Positions 1 to 13,735 of a stretch of 64,000 bases of DNA are shown here, in pieces. Under the pieces are notes generated by a model. That model ran no database searches and was not told the origin of the DNA. It was given only the letters and a program-made list of their open reading frames with translations. Source of the DNA: Kappaphycus alvarezii (lineage: Eukaryota; Rhodophyta; Florideophyceae; Gigartinales; Solieriaceae); assembly GCA_002205965.3 (NCBI GenBank), contig NADL03000092.1:1-64000 (forward strand). The letters run 5' to 3'. Both the position numbers and the translations under genes were made by a program. Numbering within the stretch: the stretch's first letter is position 1; each line of letters begins with the position of its first letter.

Positions 1-2856
1 GGTGCCATATGGTTGACTAAAAGGATAGGGCAGTAACCGATTTCCGATATGGTGGGAGAATGTATACCGTGCTATGACCAGCTCTATTCCTTGGTCAGAA
101 GTTTCATAGGCCCTGTGTATGGTTTCATAGTGTTCCCTAATGGGCTCGTCTTGTTTGACTTCTCCAAATCTCCAAAATGAATGATAATATATATGTAGTA
201 TGGGAACTTCTCTGGCAACGGGCCCAGAAACAATTATCAGAAAGAGACAAAACTAGCAACATCAGAATCGAGGCTTCACAAGTAAGGTATACCCCGTGAA
301 TTATTTGGAAACACATGCAAATACTAATCACAAAATAGCAAATTACCTCAGCTTTTCGAAGTTCCTCCGTTATTTCCCGAAGCCAACGTCTAACTGGTAG
401 CCGTCCAGTAATCAGGGAGGAATAGTTTCCCCTTGAAGACTGGGCTGTGTTAGGGGTGATCTACGGGGTGCTCTCGACACCTTGCCCTCTTTGATGATTC
501 GCCTCGATCACTAGATGGTCCTTATCTTATCAGCATGATGGTCTCGGGAGGATCTTGGTCTTCAGCTGAGCTCCTTTCCCTTGGCGGAGAAACGTGAGGT
601 TCCCATGGAGGATACTGGACCAGTCGATATTCAATCTCAGGGAATAAGCTGTAACCTCTCAGTCGCATATGTTAGTTGTTCTTGACAAATACGTAAACCG
701 GACGGATAATGTTCAGATAGGTTTACGACAAGTTTCTGATAGCTACTTTACCATACTTCCCCATAGAGTAATGATATATTACTTACGCAAATTCTGGACC
801 TGTTTCCGTGAAACTTCCGTCATGGAATGAAAATAGACCTCTTATTAATAGCAGGAAATCTTCTGCGGGTAGAAATGGGCCGTTGAACGTACGAAAAAAT
901 AGCTATATATTAATTTGGGTATGGATAACTACGTGGAGCTCGTGTAATAGTCCCGTGTAATCGATATGATCCATTCCAAAGCTCTTTTTTCTACCACAGA
1001 AATCATTCTATAGTTGAAAATTAGCATGCTTCGTGGTTGGAAATAGTACTGTGTGAGAATGAATTATTCAGGCCTCTGATGATAAGGGACTAGAAGAAGT
1101 GCATAAAATGGACCTTCTTGATCTCTTCCCTGAGCTTGGAAAGAGCTTTTAAAACCGGTGTCTTTCCTCCGTGACGATGCAAGGGTTCGAGTAGTTTGTT
1201 TGGAAGGCAATTTGGACTCATTGGATTCCTCAAGCGGGATAGATAATCAGATGGTTTACTACTGCGTCTGGGTCTATACACATTTTCAAGCCGATATTCT
1301 GCTCACTACGAGTGCAAAAATAACTTTTCTAATACTTTTTATTAGTTTGATCTGTTGTATATGTTCAATCAAATTTTCGATAATTATAATAAAGCATTTA
1401 TCCTGCATCCCTAATTCGTTTCCATCAATGCATTTGTTGCAAATGCACTATGTTGTTCAAGCACTGAAGCAATAATCTTGGGCTAATGATTTGCACAAAA
1501 GGAATCATTTTGGTGGGATCCGGCACAAAATCTTGATACTGAAAGTATTGTACTCTTTCCAACGGGCGTAAAGTAGTGAAAGCCCTTGGCGTTCAAGTAA
1601 CTCTGCTATTACCTTCGTGTAATTTCCTGACGGCGGTGACAAGGTTTTCCATTGCAGATAGCTGCCTCTTTCTCTTATTTTTCTCCTGCCAAAAAGACTC
1701 CCTTTGCGTCTCTTCCCATTCATCATCAGACCAGTTATAGACAGCATTTTGCAATTCAGATTGGTTCAGCGAAGCACTCCAACAGCAGCATTCGTTGTTC
1801 TTTACATACTTTGGCTCTTACCATACAATGATTTGTATTCCGCGTAAAAACTCAACGCGGTCGACTTTGGGTTCTGTACCATTCTTCCGCCTTGTAGCAT
1901 ATTTCTGATACGGCGATCAATTCCTTTTTGCCATCCCCTGGCTTAATATCTATCGTCCAGACCTTGTCCTCCCATTAAACATTTCTGCCGTCCTCTATAG
2001 CTCATAAAACCTCCACAATGTCCCCAACTCGGGAAAGAAGGCGTGATTCTGGACATGAACGCCGCTGATCTGAACAATTTTTGCGGTCCATGGCACCGAC
2101 AGTATCAATTGCGACCTTTCTACCGATTTGACCTCACCAGTGAGTTCATGATGAAATCGGGTCAGAGCAGGCGCCCTTGAGAACTGTGATAAACCTTAGT
2201 AGAAAACTGATTCTTGGCAAAATCAGTCGAGTCACGTGATAAATATTGACAGGTTTAGATATTGAATGGAATGCAATATCAACCTGGTTGATGTCAACAA
2301 TTAAAAAAAGGAGTAAGACATGAATCCAAAGGAAGATCTTGGCGCGAATTCCAAAATGAGAGGGAAGGCAGGAGTCAGTGGTGAAGAATAAAGTGAGGTG
2401 CAGCACTTCGAGGTAAAACTCGTTTAATGATCTGGTCCACATTTCGGCTATTTATTCGAATATACAGACCTCCACAATATAAGATAATACAAGTACGCTT
2501 GTAAGGGAACTTTCAGACGAATTTATCCTTCTTTTCTACCCTTTCAAAATCTCTTTGCACTGGTCAAGACGACTCTAAGATCGAAAAAGAAGCTGGCTTT
2601 GGAGAAAAACACAACAGTGCAATAGTTGAAACGAGACCTCGCTGTTGTGCAAATGCGGAATGATAATAAATTGACCGACGTTAAATCTTCCAAACGACTT
2701 CGCTCAGATTCCATTAACAGTTCCGACATTCGCAGGGAGGCCTGAGATCCAGAGAAAATCGATATGTAAATTTCAATTGGGGAAGAGGCCGACGATGGAG
2801 CGACTAGCCTGCTAAGAATAGAAGGAGGCTGTCATGCAGATGGTAATCTCCTACGG
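1..2856. other. AT-rich tract, no recognised gene
   Basis: I see only short, unrelated reading frames on both strands, none longer than about 105 codons and none with a family signature. Stops are frequent in all frames. The tract resembles the transposon-derived DNA further right, but I could not assign it to any element. Confidence 0.5.
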
Positions 2857-4533
2857 TTGGGGTCTGCGCTTTTCAATTCTTGTAAACCCAAACCTATGGA
2901 GCAGTCAATCAACAATAGTGGTAGCGACAATGACGATGATAATCTGAATAATCAGCGGTATATTTCATTGAGTCAATTAGAGGGATCCCATTGCAACAGG
3001 GAGCTTTTAGTGACGAATCGTAGAAAAATGAACTCCAATGCATCATCTGATCAAGATACTGTCCCTACCCTTCAGTCTCTTCTCACAATCTATTTCTCGA
3101 AGATGGAGTCTTCCATAGTTTCAAAGTAGGACATGCTTCAGGAAATAATTGGTAGAAGATTGACAGCGATGGAGGGCGATTTATCTGCCTTTCGAGAGGC
3201 CTGGAGAGAGGTGAAGACTGTGGGTTTCGGTGCTTGCTAAGATGGGGGAATCAAAAGCACACCATTCAATGCCTTCATGCAGAGATTGAAAGACGTTACA
3301 CCGTACTTCAATTGTATCTTTGATTCCCATGCACTTTCCCCTGTTATCTGCGTTTATTTGCCGATGATTTTGGTAGAGATTTTCCGGGAAGAAAGCTCTG
3401 ATTTCTGCATCCTTAAGGTAGAGGCAATGCACACGCTTTTCTTCTCATTGATGCCAGCGGATCCGTGCGCCGTATAAAATTCTGGGATTGGGTTAAGAAG
3501 CAGTCAGTTCCGCCGAATTATTGTCATGAATGCCATATCAAACCTGCAAGTGAACGCTTTTGCCAAGATACATACAATTTCTGCGCATAAAATCTCCTCT
3601 TCGTTGGCACAACAAACTTCAACTACGGAAATCATTCAAAATGATAAACAGAACGACACGCCTCTGGACGTGTCTATTATGACTCATTCGAAATTATGTA
3701 CTGGTAACACTCACAAATCCGAGACTCGCATAGTCTTTCAGCCTCAATGGCTTCGCAAAAAGTTCATTACGTCATCGGACGTAGACGCTGAACAACGTCA
3801 GCATGAGGAGACCTTGTGTAGATCGAGAAACTCAGACGAGGCAGCTCGAGAAGGGCAGCCAAATTCACGATGTTTTGTAGCCAACGAGATCCCTCTGCGA
3901 TAAAAACATTGCGCACTATGGTGCTTCCAGGATTTTCAGCGTTGTCAAAGTCATGTTACATGATTGCCGGAAAGGGACAAGATTGCCCTTTTTGAGGAGT
4001 TGTTTTACCTTATGGTACCATGGGCAAAACAAGGGGAAGCTCTATTTCATGAAATAGTCACCATGCGTTGGGCAACCAATGCTGAAGATACCAGCCCTGA
4101 TCAGCGTACTGCAGAGGAATTCAATGCAGAGATCTACTATAGGCTTCTCAGTTCACAAAAGTCAATGGTGTTAGCCGTAACAAATGATATACTCATGACG
4201 AGTGATATTAAAAAGCAGCGCAAAAATCGAGGTGGGGAGCTAAAAACATTGAAAAAAGTCGTGAACGTGATTGACGTGGCCGGTAAATTCTGCGCTGCAT
4301 TTTAGGGATGCAACGATGGAGATTATAATGTACTTCCATTCTTGTGGAGCCATTCCTACGCATTACGTTGCATTTTCATCATCTCTAACATTATGAGGGA
4401 ACTAACTTATGCCTTCATATCTCCATATGTTTTGGGGAAGCTTGAGTTTGTTGCTCTAGAAAAAGAACAGTGGAAATACATCAAAACACACAAAACGTAT
4501 TCTAGCGGACGTTATGCTTGGATTCAGAGATAG
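2857..4533 (+). pseudogene. Decayed ~560-codon reading frame, unknown product
   Basis: One forward frame (codon starts congruent to 1 mod 3) stays readable for about 1.7 kb and is broken only by isolated stops: TAG near 3127, TAA near 3238, 3475 and 3901, TGA near 3961, TAG at 4303 and TAG at 4531. The first part is polar and Asn/Asp/Ser-rich. A heptad-like charged stretch follows around 3085-3235 (ending MLQEIIGRRLTAMEGDL). The 3964-4305 part is a compact, charged, probably helical domain containing PWAKQGEALFHEI. I recognise no family. The pattern, one frame with scattered point stops, suggests a single ageing gene, most likely a transposon protein, instead of chance ORFs. Confidence 0.45.
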
Positions 4534-5041
4534 AAAACGTGCCCGCTCTATACGTTGCACTAGAACGAAAGAGACAGATTATAACTCCGTCCATGTAGCG
4601 CTGAGGCGATCAGCAGAAAATGTGGCATCAGTTGGGGTTACGCAAGACGCCAAAGAGCCATGTAGTGACTTGAGTGCGTGCCTTGGAGTGTACTGCGTCT
4701 AATTCAGGATTGAAATCGTAAATCATATCTGTTTTCATAGAATTCGTCAAAACAATGAATCTATAACCACTGCTGACTGAACATCACTGTCAATCTTAAA
4801 TCACCGGGGACCGAATCAGAGCAAATTTCAGTAAAATAGTAAAGCTGAAATGCTTGAAAGTATGAGGTATCTACGAAGATGGTGCACATCATGAAGTCCA
4901 TGGTGGAATCCAAGGTCAATCTGTTACAAATCTGTTTAGAATCGCGATTGTAGTCCCAATTAACTTAATTTGAATTACTGCTTGTAATTAGGTGGTTATG
5001 GTGTAATAAACATCAAACAAAGGGCTTTTGGCTCATTATTG
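4534..5041. other. Spacer, nothing recognised
   Basis: A short shifted frame (4514-4702) follows the decayed reading frame and may be its out-of-frame tail. The rest is AT-rich with no coding signal. Confidence 0.4.
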
Positions 5042-5420
5042 GATGAGCGTATAGATTACTGAGATGAGCGAAACTGGCGTTTTCGGCTTGCGACCAGGAC
5101 TATAGCAACATGAGAGTGTTAATATGCATGGTCGGATGGGTAGATTGCGATTAATGTGTTGAAAATTCGGGCGTGTTTTCTGGATAGCGTGATAAGCGCA
5201 GAAAGAAGGAGTTCAAATGCATGTTCAGATGAGTGTATTGCTATCAGTGAGATGAGCAGTAGTGATACGTTTTGCTTGATCGTGCGACTAACGCGGAATG
5301 AGAGTATTGACATGTATGGGTATTGAAACGGATCAGAAGCTATAAGATGGACAGGAATGAAGATTTTGGCTTGATTGTTTGATTAGTTTCTTAGGTTTTG
5401 GTGTTTCAATATCTGCGATA
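5042..5420. repeat. Imperfect minisatellite, ~93-bp unit, ~3.5 copies
   Basis: Units begin near 5042, 5134, 5228 and 5331, spaced 92, 94 and 103 bp. Each opens with GATGAG/GATGGG/GATCAG and then repeats elements such as GAGATGAGC, CGTTTT.GCTTG, AATGAGAGT and ATGCATGGTC/ATGTATGGGT. The units are well diverged. I see no gene in or immediately beside it. Confidence 0.6.
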
Positions 5421-8400
5421 AGTTTAAAGATGCTGAGATCAAGAAGAAAAGAGAATAAAGAGATGAATGCTAACAGAAAGAAGAGTTTGGTAAGGGGTAA
5501 CATTGTGAAGATAGAGGTGATCGCTGCAGTGATCCCTACAGAAACGTAGGTGGTACGAGCAGCAGTGAGCCTAATGCTTCGCAGATGAACTACAATTGAT
5601 CAGAAAACAGTGTTGACGGGTTGTGATTAGTGAAATACCGCAGAGCTGTAAAAGTATGAAGCTCATCGTCCTCACTGTTGGTCAAAAGAAGCTGATTTGT
5701 GATTTCGAACGCCTGAAAAACGAAGGTGATGCTCCTACACTGGCGGTGCCAGCCTATTGGGCTAAAGCTAGGCTGAAGCTCTCATCTGCACCGAACAAGT
5801 CAACGATTGGGAGTATTCTAAAAAGAAAGAACCAGTTTTGCTCCTGATAAAGTACTTAGTAATAGTTAAAATGCAACTCTTAAGAAATTCATTCCACTGG
5901 AGATGCGAACCTTCGCCCCAACCTTCTCTTTGAATCACGCACTGGGACACAAGGGAATTTTGACAAAAGGATGTCACTAGATGTCACTTTCACCTGCCCA
6001 TTCGCCCCCGCAGTACTCCGGAAGTCTGTCGGGTTTCCACGGCCGCCATCGCAGGTACGCCCCCTCATATTTATCCACACTCAAAAAAAAATCATAATAA
6101 TCTTATCACCTCCCGCCATTCTGTCCACTCTTTCCACGCAGATATGAACATGGTCTTGATATAACTCCGTGATGCTCTCCACCACCATTTGCCCATCACG
6201 TTTTGTTTCTGTTGCAGCTACCCAAATCATTATATGACTCAAAGATTCTTATTTCGCAATTCAGCACAATTTCGCCATTCAATCCTTATACGTATACCTC
6301 CCTTATTTTCTTCAATTTCCACCTGCACTATACCCTGATGCGTTTAGTGCATGTAATATCTTGCACATGTCTGCACAAGTTAGTTTCCAGCATTTAACCC
6401 GGCCACATGATGATGGCGATGACTGCCATCTTGCAAGTCCCAGAGATGCCATTAATCAGCGGTATTCCGAAACAGATTTCCGACAGGCGACTTCTCTACG
6501 TCGGCATTGTCGACAATCGGAGGAACTTTATCGTTGGAACACGGTTTCTGCCAGGTGTCTCGGCCGCGTTCTAAAGACTCAACTTGCTAAAATATTATTC
6601 CAGCTCCACCCAAATCATAGCAATGCTATATCGCAAAGTATATTTACTCATCCCCATAATAGTTTTTTTATTTACCTTACCCCCATTCGTGCTGATCCTT
6701 CTTGTGTCTTTACGTGCATTAACCTTTTCAAAGTCTCCCTTTCTCCGAAAAATGGTCTTGCAGAGTTTCACTCTATGAAAACGGCTCAGTATGCCTCTAA
6801 AGAATCCGACCTCCCTCTCTCACCCTACTTACCATGTAACCAACCTTCTGCAGCCCTAGAACCGACCCAAATGGACCAGTCCTTCACAACTCTTTTCTCC
6901 TATGCTAGAAGCCACCCCTCGCATTCTAAACCTCCCCCACCCAGCTGGGCTACAACTCATTCCCGATATGTTATACCGATCATCTAAAAATATCATGATC
7001 AAAGGACAGCTGCACAATTTATCACACGTCATTTGAGTGTAGATCAGCTTACAGTATTTAACTTCTTGTATTGAGCGTACAGCTTTGGAATGTCGCAAAC
7101 CATCCAAACGTCAAAAATTATTTCAGAAAAGTAAAAGCCACTGGTATGGTTCGTATAGACCCATCGTACCGCCGCTCTGAGTGACTGTAATGAAAGAGCT
7201 CGGGTTGTACAGTAAAGGAGAGTACATACGCGGCCCTTGGCGGTGACACATCTCGCCCATCCCATTCGAAGGGTTCCCATTCAATGATTATGAAGTCAGT
7301 CAAAAAGGCCGTCCTCCAGTACTGATATTAGTAAGCTTAGCTACGTTCGGAAAAGGATTGGAGAATGTCGAGGACGCGTCTCCGCTCGACCTGCCTTAGC
7401 TGGACGGGAAAGATACATGAATCAAAAGAATTTTCTCATTTGTTTGAATCCACAGCTTCTGCTCACGTGAATGGAAGTTTTCACGCCATAGAAGCAGCAG
7501 ATCAAGACTCTAAGATACCTTTTCATTCAAGCGGGGTGGCGGAAACTGACTTCAATCGAGATAAAAGTGACAGCGATGCTGATGTTCTCAAAGCTCAGGA
7601 TATGGCGCAAATACCTCAAAATCGCGATCAGAACTTATCAAACAACACTGAATAATCGTTTGATGTGCATGGAAACACAAGCTATTAGTCATAGGTTCAA
7701 AAAGAAATCGTATGTAATGTAATCGAGTTAAAATTTCTTCTTTCCCTGCCGCTCTCTCCGGGAATACTGAGAGAGAAGCTGAATGATCCATTCGATTCGG
7801 GAGAAATATCTGAACAAGAGAAAATTGATCAAGGCGTACAAACAGCAGTGGATCGAGAGGATTCAGTACTGCTGCCAGCTGATGGAGGGGTGAACGTAGT
7901 CTCATCAAGCATCGTCACAGAATGGCTAAATTATTGCTCCGTTTGGAGAAAATTATCACAATCTCAGTCCTTTGTGGCAGGGTCCGTTACACTGTTTCAA
8001 AGTTCAATGTAGTATGACGCCTACTAGCTGTTCCGGGGGGAGTGATAGTTGGAATTTTCTGTCCTACACGAAGGTAAGGAGATTTATTGTTAGGAATTTG
8101 ATTAAAGACTACTTTCCCCGCAGTTACATCATGCGTTTTGATGTCAATTTTCATTGAGAACTACCTTTCAACACAGATGCTGGTGTCCTGCTTCTTGATG
8201 GAAGTACTTGGTTGAACATGGAAATATGAAGAGGGGAGTCCTTGCTACTGTTCGTATTATACTCCCAAGCAAGCGGGCTTGTCTGGACATACCTTTGCCT
8301 TCTTTCTATGAATTTGTCATGAGAAATCAGGTTACATATGATAACATTGAGCAAACTAACGTGGTGCGGGACAGAGCAGGTCTGCTTTCCGCTACATCGT

Positions 8401-10889
8401 TTCCTTTTTTTGAGGAGAGGTATTAAGATAGTCAGAGCCGGTACTTGAGCAACATTCAGGATGTGATTGTAGGATTTTCCGGAAAGAATGGCCCGAGGTA
8501 GCAACTCTGGTGTTCACTACAGATTTGGACCGACCAGAATCTTCAGCAGACTTGAGGTGTTCGGAAATGCTTCAAGCATTGAGACAGGCAAGAATTCGCG
8601 ACAGACGCACTAACTGGCTGGGAATGTCAAAAGGGAAAGACGGATCAGAGTAAAGTAGCCCACTGCTTGTGCTGCAGAGAGAAATTGAGGCTGCAAGATC
8701 TCGCATTTTCCTAGGCAAAGATGGTGAGAGAATCCTGAGTGGTATGTTGGACTTATATCGGTCTGAAATAATTAATCAAGATCAAGTTTTTACTGAAATC
8801 ATCCGTAATGTCATTGAACTGTGTTTCAGTCTGATTCCTGACGAAAGTCCGGGGACTTATTGACATTTTATTGTGTGTGTGTCTGCCAGAGAACGGCTTC
8901 ATCACGCAAACAGGAGTGTTTAGTACTGACAATAAGTCGCTACACAGCATTAAATTATCTCTGATGTATAGTTTGCTCTCTGTACATGTCTATGTGTTTC
9001 GTTCTTCGGTGCAAATGTTGAATATTGCAGTTGATGAACTATTGTGGTACGGGTTTGGGCTCTTACAATCGGTGCAAGAACTGCAAAGTCAAACGTTTGG
9101 ATGGCCTGTTGGCCACGTTAATGGGAGAGAAAGAGTCTATCTACTTCGAAGAACTGGGAAGTGTGAATGGATTATCAGCTTGCAGGGAAAGCATGAAATT
9201 TTGTAGACGAAGTGGACGCCTTTACGAGAAAGGTATTCGCTCTGAAACGGTCGAATTTTACCATCGCGACAAGGCAAACCAATTTACATAGATTGGTTGA
9301 GTTGTTTCAATACACTCTTCCGTGTTACGGTCACATTAGGAATTCCACAGAGTTTGTGTTTGAATCTACACACCAACCGCTTTAGAGACGTATAATCAGA
9401 ATTAATCACATATATTTTCATCTCTTTGCAACGGAGCACTTTTTATCAAATGGTTAGCAAGGTAGGGTTGCCCTGTTGGAGAGCCTTCTGCACAAGGCTG
9501 ATGCAAATGATTCTAAAGGGCAATTCGGGGCCTCATAAATTTGCTTCTCGGTGAATCAGCATACGGGTAAAAAGAAGACAATGAGCTTCATGCGGAGTTT
9601 ATTTTGGAAGCTAACGCTACGCTTCGCATTATTTTTTTCCATTCTTGACTACTGATCTTGAAGGGGCGAGAAAGACAAGCGCTATATGTTTTGGCGGGGT
9701 AATGTTGTGGGATGTAGTCAACTGAGTCAACGAATGTTCTAGAAAAAGTAGTATTCATCAACCGGAGGCAACAGTTACCCATCGAGGAGTTCCCTGATCG
9801 TGCATAAACATTGCTGGATGAGAATATGCCAGTGCTGGCTGCAGATTTTACGATTGACGTTTCAGAAGTAACTCGCATATCTTTATATCGTTGGTCTCGA
9901 TGGATACCAAGAGCGAATGGGTAATTTCATTCATCTATCTATAGACACGAAAAAATAGAGAGCTCTTGTGTGGTTCGTGCTCTAGTCGCAGATGGTCATG
10001 AAGCCAGTCAAGTAATATTCACTGCAACTGCAACAGACAAGACTGAGTTGAATAGCTCAAATGCTGCTTACTTCACTGTATTCGGCAAAGTTGCGCGAGA
10101 AAATGAAACTCCATGGGCTCTGTTAACTAGATGTGACGAAAATGATCATCAGATAACCGCCAAACGGACTGTCAGTGCTGGAAACCTTTAACTAGTCATG
10201 ATGAATAATGGTGTTTGGCGAGTGGCACTGTACCACGATTGCAACACTATTGTCTGATGAATTCAAATGATAAGACTGTAACGCATGACAAGGCTGTGCT
10301 TGGTGGTGCTTGGTACCACATCCAACTACGCCAGCATGGCTATCCACATAGATTAGCGTAACAAACTTGATCACAGAATTAGAACAAGACTTGAACATCA
10401 TTGTGTAATGCACATTTATAATAAACGGAAAAAGTTTTGACATGCAAAATACAGGATAACTCAAGCTTTGAAAACATAGTCACCAATCTTCAGGTCGATG
10501 ATGTATTTCTAGAACATTTTTTACACATTAGTTCTATTGCATCAGATTTGCCAGGGATAACAGCTCAATGGAGACCACAGTAGCTTTATAATCGTTGATT
10601 CAAATCATCCAACTTGATAAGGACTAAAAAATAATTTAACGCAATTTTTAGGATGAAGAAATGAATGCCTCGCAACAAAGATGTACCAAGCGACTGATAT
10701 GTTTAAAAAATTGCGGACATTATGATTCAAAAGTTTTGAATGGAAATATTTTGTGCTCATAGTGACACGCAATATCTACCGTGTTTGAGAAATATTTTAA
10801 AAAATTATTGTTGGCGTATCATGTGCATACTGAAGACAAAAGTATACGCGTGAGCCATTCATATTCAATTGACGTTTTTATTTGAAACT
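5421..10889. other. Transposon-like filler, no recognised gene
   Basis: Both strands carry only scattered frames. The longest is on the plus strand at 6361-6987 (208 codons) and has no recognisable domain, a biased His/Pro/Ser content and no plausible start context. Other forward frames at 7365-7655, 8208-8426, 8669-8863 and 9025-9291 are unlinked in phase and unidentified. I consider the whole stretch decayed mobile DNA. Confidence 0.45.
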
Positions 10890-10939
10890 ATACTGCTGAA
10901 TTAACCTATTGCCCATTTGATACAACTGAATTATGATCT

Positions 10940-11215
10940 TGAAGTGCGAAAATGTCGGGCAGGGTTTAGCCTTCTGGTCTCATCTTTTGGGACAAAACCG
11001 CACCCAAAGACCGTTCTGAGGCGTCTGTTTCAACAACGAATGGTCTATTGAAATTTGGATACATAAGCACTGGGGACTACATAGCTTATGTTTCAGCGTT
11101 CAAGTGCAGTCTGCGTTTCCTTGTTCCAGTAAAATTTCCGGTTTTTCGTAGTACTGAAATGTAACGGTGCAGCTCCCTTGGCGAAATATTTGATAATTCT
11201 TCGTTGGTATGAGTA
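10940..11215 (-). pseudogene. Ty3/gypsy reverse transcriptase-RNase H fragment
   Basis: Reverse-strand translation gives a run typical of the RT thumb to RNase H junction of Ty3/gypsy pol. It reads RIIKYFAKGAAPLHFSTT, then KFYWNKETQTALE, then after a stop or frame slip PNFNRPFVVETDASERSLG followed by AVLSQKMRPEG. The VETDAS(x)3LGAVLSQ block is the family hallmark and carries the first RNase H Asp. The frame is broken at least once (near 11085) and no palm-domain YxDD or integrase was found around it. It lies on the same strand as, and 3' of, the gag at 11.5-12.8 kb, so both probably come from one internally deleted element. Confidence 0.75.
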
Positions 11216-11547
11216 AATTCCTAAGAAGCTTCGAACGTTCGTATTTGAAGCGGGCCTTGGTGCCAACTAGTAGTTGGAATAATTTTAGGACCTATACCTC
11301 TACCCGAAGTTTCTTAAATGAGATTTGGAACAGCGCTCGAATCGAAAAGAACTTGTGCTTTCACTCCCAATACTTTGACTGGTACCAGCTTAAGACGTCT
11401 TGGTGCTGTCGAGGCCGATGGAGAAAACAGTTTCTTACCCTTAGCGGACTTACTAGACCTAATAATGTTTTGAGTTCTGTTCTCGCATCCTCTGCATAGC
11501 CCTTCAAAAGTTGAACAAACGTTATTTCAGTTGGGGTCTATGCAAGC

Positions 11548-12781
11548 TCAGCTACCAAAATTTTTTTTCTTCACATACTGTAGTACGTCCTTCGATATAC
11601 TCTTAAATTTCTCACCTTTTTTGGTCTTCTTGGCCAAAGTGATTTCCACTCCTGGATAAATTTGATCAGGCCTCATGTTCCGAGGAGGTACAGGTGCTGT
11701 GATATGCTCCAGCATTCCATAATCTAGGCGAGGTTTTTTAGATAAAATATTTCCTTCCCCATCCCGTTTTGTCACATTGAATTATCTAATTTCTCCAGCG
11801 ATGGATACGTTACAGGTATCCGTCAACCTTTTGTCCTTTCTGTCTTGTAATATTTTCTTATCTAGCCCTGACTCGCTATTCGCGTTCGGTAAATTTGCCC
11901 TTCTGTTGTCTTTAGACCAGCAGGTACTTTCATGATGCGCACACTGACCGCAATTTCCACAACTAATGATTCTATGTTGACTATCAGGACACCTATTTGC
12001 AAATTGCCCAGGCTTTTGTCAGTAGGAGCAGACTTCCTAGGCTTTAAGGACCCCAGATTGGTTCTTCTTAATGGTAAGAGTAAGGATCTCCAACTGCAAA
12101 GTCATTATGTCTAGTAGATTATCGAATCGGGTTTCCAGCCTTTCTTCCGAGTTTTTGACATCGCTTCTGACAGATTCTAGTGCCACTGCACTAGTAGCCA
12201 GCCTTTGATAATCTTTTCAGGATGTACGATAGACATCGATGTATGGGTTTCCCTCGGTACCTCACTCAGTGACTGAAACCTCTCCGAATTTTTGACAAAT
12301 TCTACTGTGGTACCCTTCAGTTTATTAAAAGTGCGAGGGCCCTTAATGAGGAGAAAATAGGAGAGCCGCTCATCCCCCACCGCCGCCTTACGCAGCGGTT
12401 CGTACTTTGCTTGGGCGTTGAGCCCAGCCTTTTCATAGAGATCACACAAGTATACCGATGAGCTTAACAGATCATCGAAATATAGCTGGGCCTCTATGGT
12501 TGTACAAATCATCTCATCTGTTCCTACCTCCTTAGCATATTCTTTCGCAAGCCACTCACATACCTCACCGAAGTTACGCCCATTCCCGTTAAGAGACCAC
12601 CAGTCGATGAACATGGCCTTATATCGTGCCCTGAGTCACCAACAAGATAGGCGAAGATATTTGAGGCCTTCTTTTCAACGCTCTTCTCTCGCATCAAAAC
12701 ATTAACATACGTGTAGAGAAACTCCTCAACGTCTTCATTCTTGCAACCAGTGAACTTTATACGAGCAGCTTTGAGATCCAT
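11548..12781 (-). pseudogene. Retrotransposon gag with CCHC zinc knuckle, frameshifted
   Basis: The reading frame opens at an ATG at 12781 (MDLKAARIKFTGCKNEDVEE), slips near 12620, and continues as a second frame (12614-12177) with helical gag-like sequence around EVCEWLAKEYAKEV. Further 3', reverse-strand 11961-11920 encodes a perfect retroviral-type knuckle CGNCGQCAHHESTC (C-X2-C-X4-H-X4-C). The frame at 11775-11548 is basic and ends in a stop. Gag proteins of this type coat the element RNA. With the gypsy RT/RNase H fragment immediately downstream on the same strand, a Ty3/gypsy origin is the best reading. At least two frame breaks make it non-functional. Confidence 0.65.
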
Positions 12782-12869
12782 GGCTACAGAAACGAACTAC
12801 TCCCAAAGTATTCCCTAATAATACACAACTCTAATACCTCCGGTGGAAAACCCTCCACAAGAGTACCAA

Positions 12870-13735
12870 ATGATTTGGGGTAAATCTTCAGAAGAAGGGA
12901 TGCTCAGAACGAGCTACCCCAAGAAGGATGTGTTTTAAGCGAAAAAACTGCTACCGTGGTATAGTTGAACGACCTAAAATGAGTGGATGAGAAAGATAGT
13001 TGAGAAGTCTACAAGCAAGTATGGAATGGGCGGGGTCTACCACTGATTTTCTGTAACTAGTGAAGAAAAAACGCTTCTTGGATCTGGACTTAAACGGCTT
13101 AGAGTTCTCTATTACCCCCTGCGAAATATCTAGACCACTGCAGATGCCCCAATCCGGTTCCAGAGTCGGGAGTCCCCTTCCCCAATAATCTAGCACTTTC
13201 CATGTCTCCCTCACCCTCATCCTCCTCATCCTCCTCTTCACTCCTCTTTTCATCTTTTTCAGAAGAGTCAGAGATCACAATTACTTCCTTAAGCTCTCCT
13301 TCGTTCTCTATGGGATCCTCCCCGCCATTATACACTAGTGGGTCCCACGGGTCCACCCAGTCCACCTCTTCATCCTCTTCATCCTCCTCTTCCTCTATTT
13401 CCTCCTCTTCACTCCTCCCTTCCTCCTCTTCCTACTCTTCCCCCAACTCCTCTTCTCCCTCGTCCCTCCTCCTCCTCTACCTCTTCTGCCTGCTCGAAGC
13501 AGTTACGGCGGACCCACTCCCGAACGCGGTCCCGGTCCAACCTTCTACAGTAATCATCGTAGTCGGTTGGGCCATTTGCCATCAGGGCCAGAGCGTTGAG
13601 TGCACGACGGCCTCGGGATGACTTGGTGATTGCGAGGGAAGGGCAGGGGGTTGGGCATGTTAAGGGCCAAAAAGGTGTGAGCCGATGGGGCAGTTGATGG
13701 CGGGCGGGTTGCCTCAACGACGTCGAATTCGAACT
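12870..13735 (-). repeat. Inverted-repeat arm A: leader/acidic-ORF region upstream of gypsy gag
   Basis: On the minus strand this region leads into the gag start at 12781. It contains an open frame (13717-13409, then 13365-13099) with a block around ANGPTDYDDYCRRLDRDRV followed by a long Glu/Asp-rich segment (EEEDEEDEGEGD). Its sequence is matched in opposite orientation by 14945-16050, including shared stretches GTCGTTGAGGCAACC, AGTGGTAGACCCCGCCC-like and CATCCTTCTTGGGG-like segments. I infer that it is the 5' part (leader with or without LTR and a short ORF) of a gypsy-type element. Plus-strand Ser-rich frames here are antisense shadows of the acidic run. Confidence 0.55.

Noticed and set aside
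13202..13621. Ser-rich 139-codon plus-strand frame
   Set aside because: It is the reverse of the Glu/Asp-rich run of the minus-strand ORF, and low-complexity sequence alone explains its openness.
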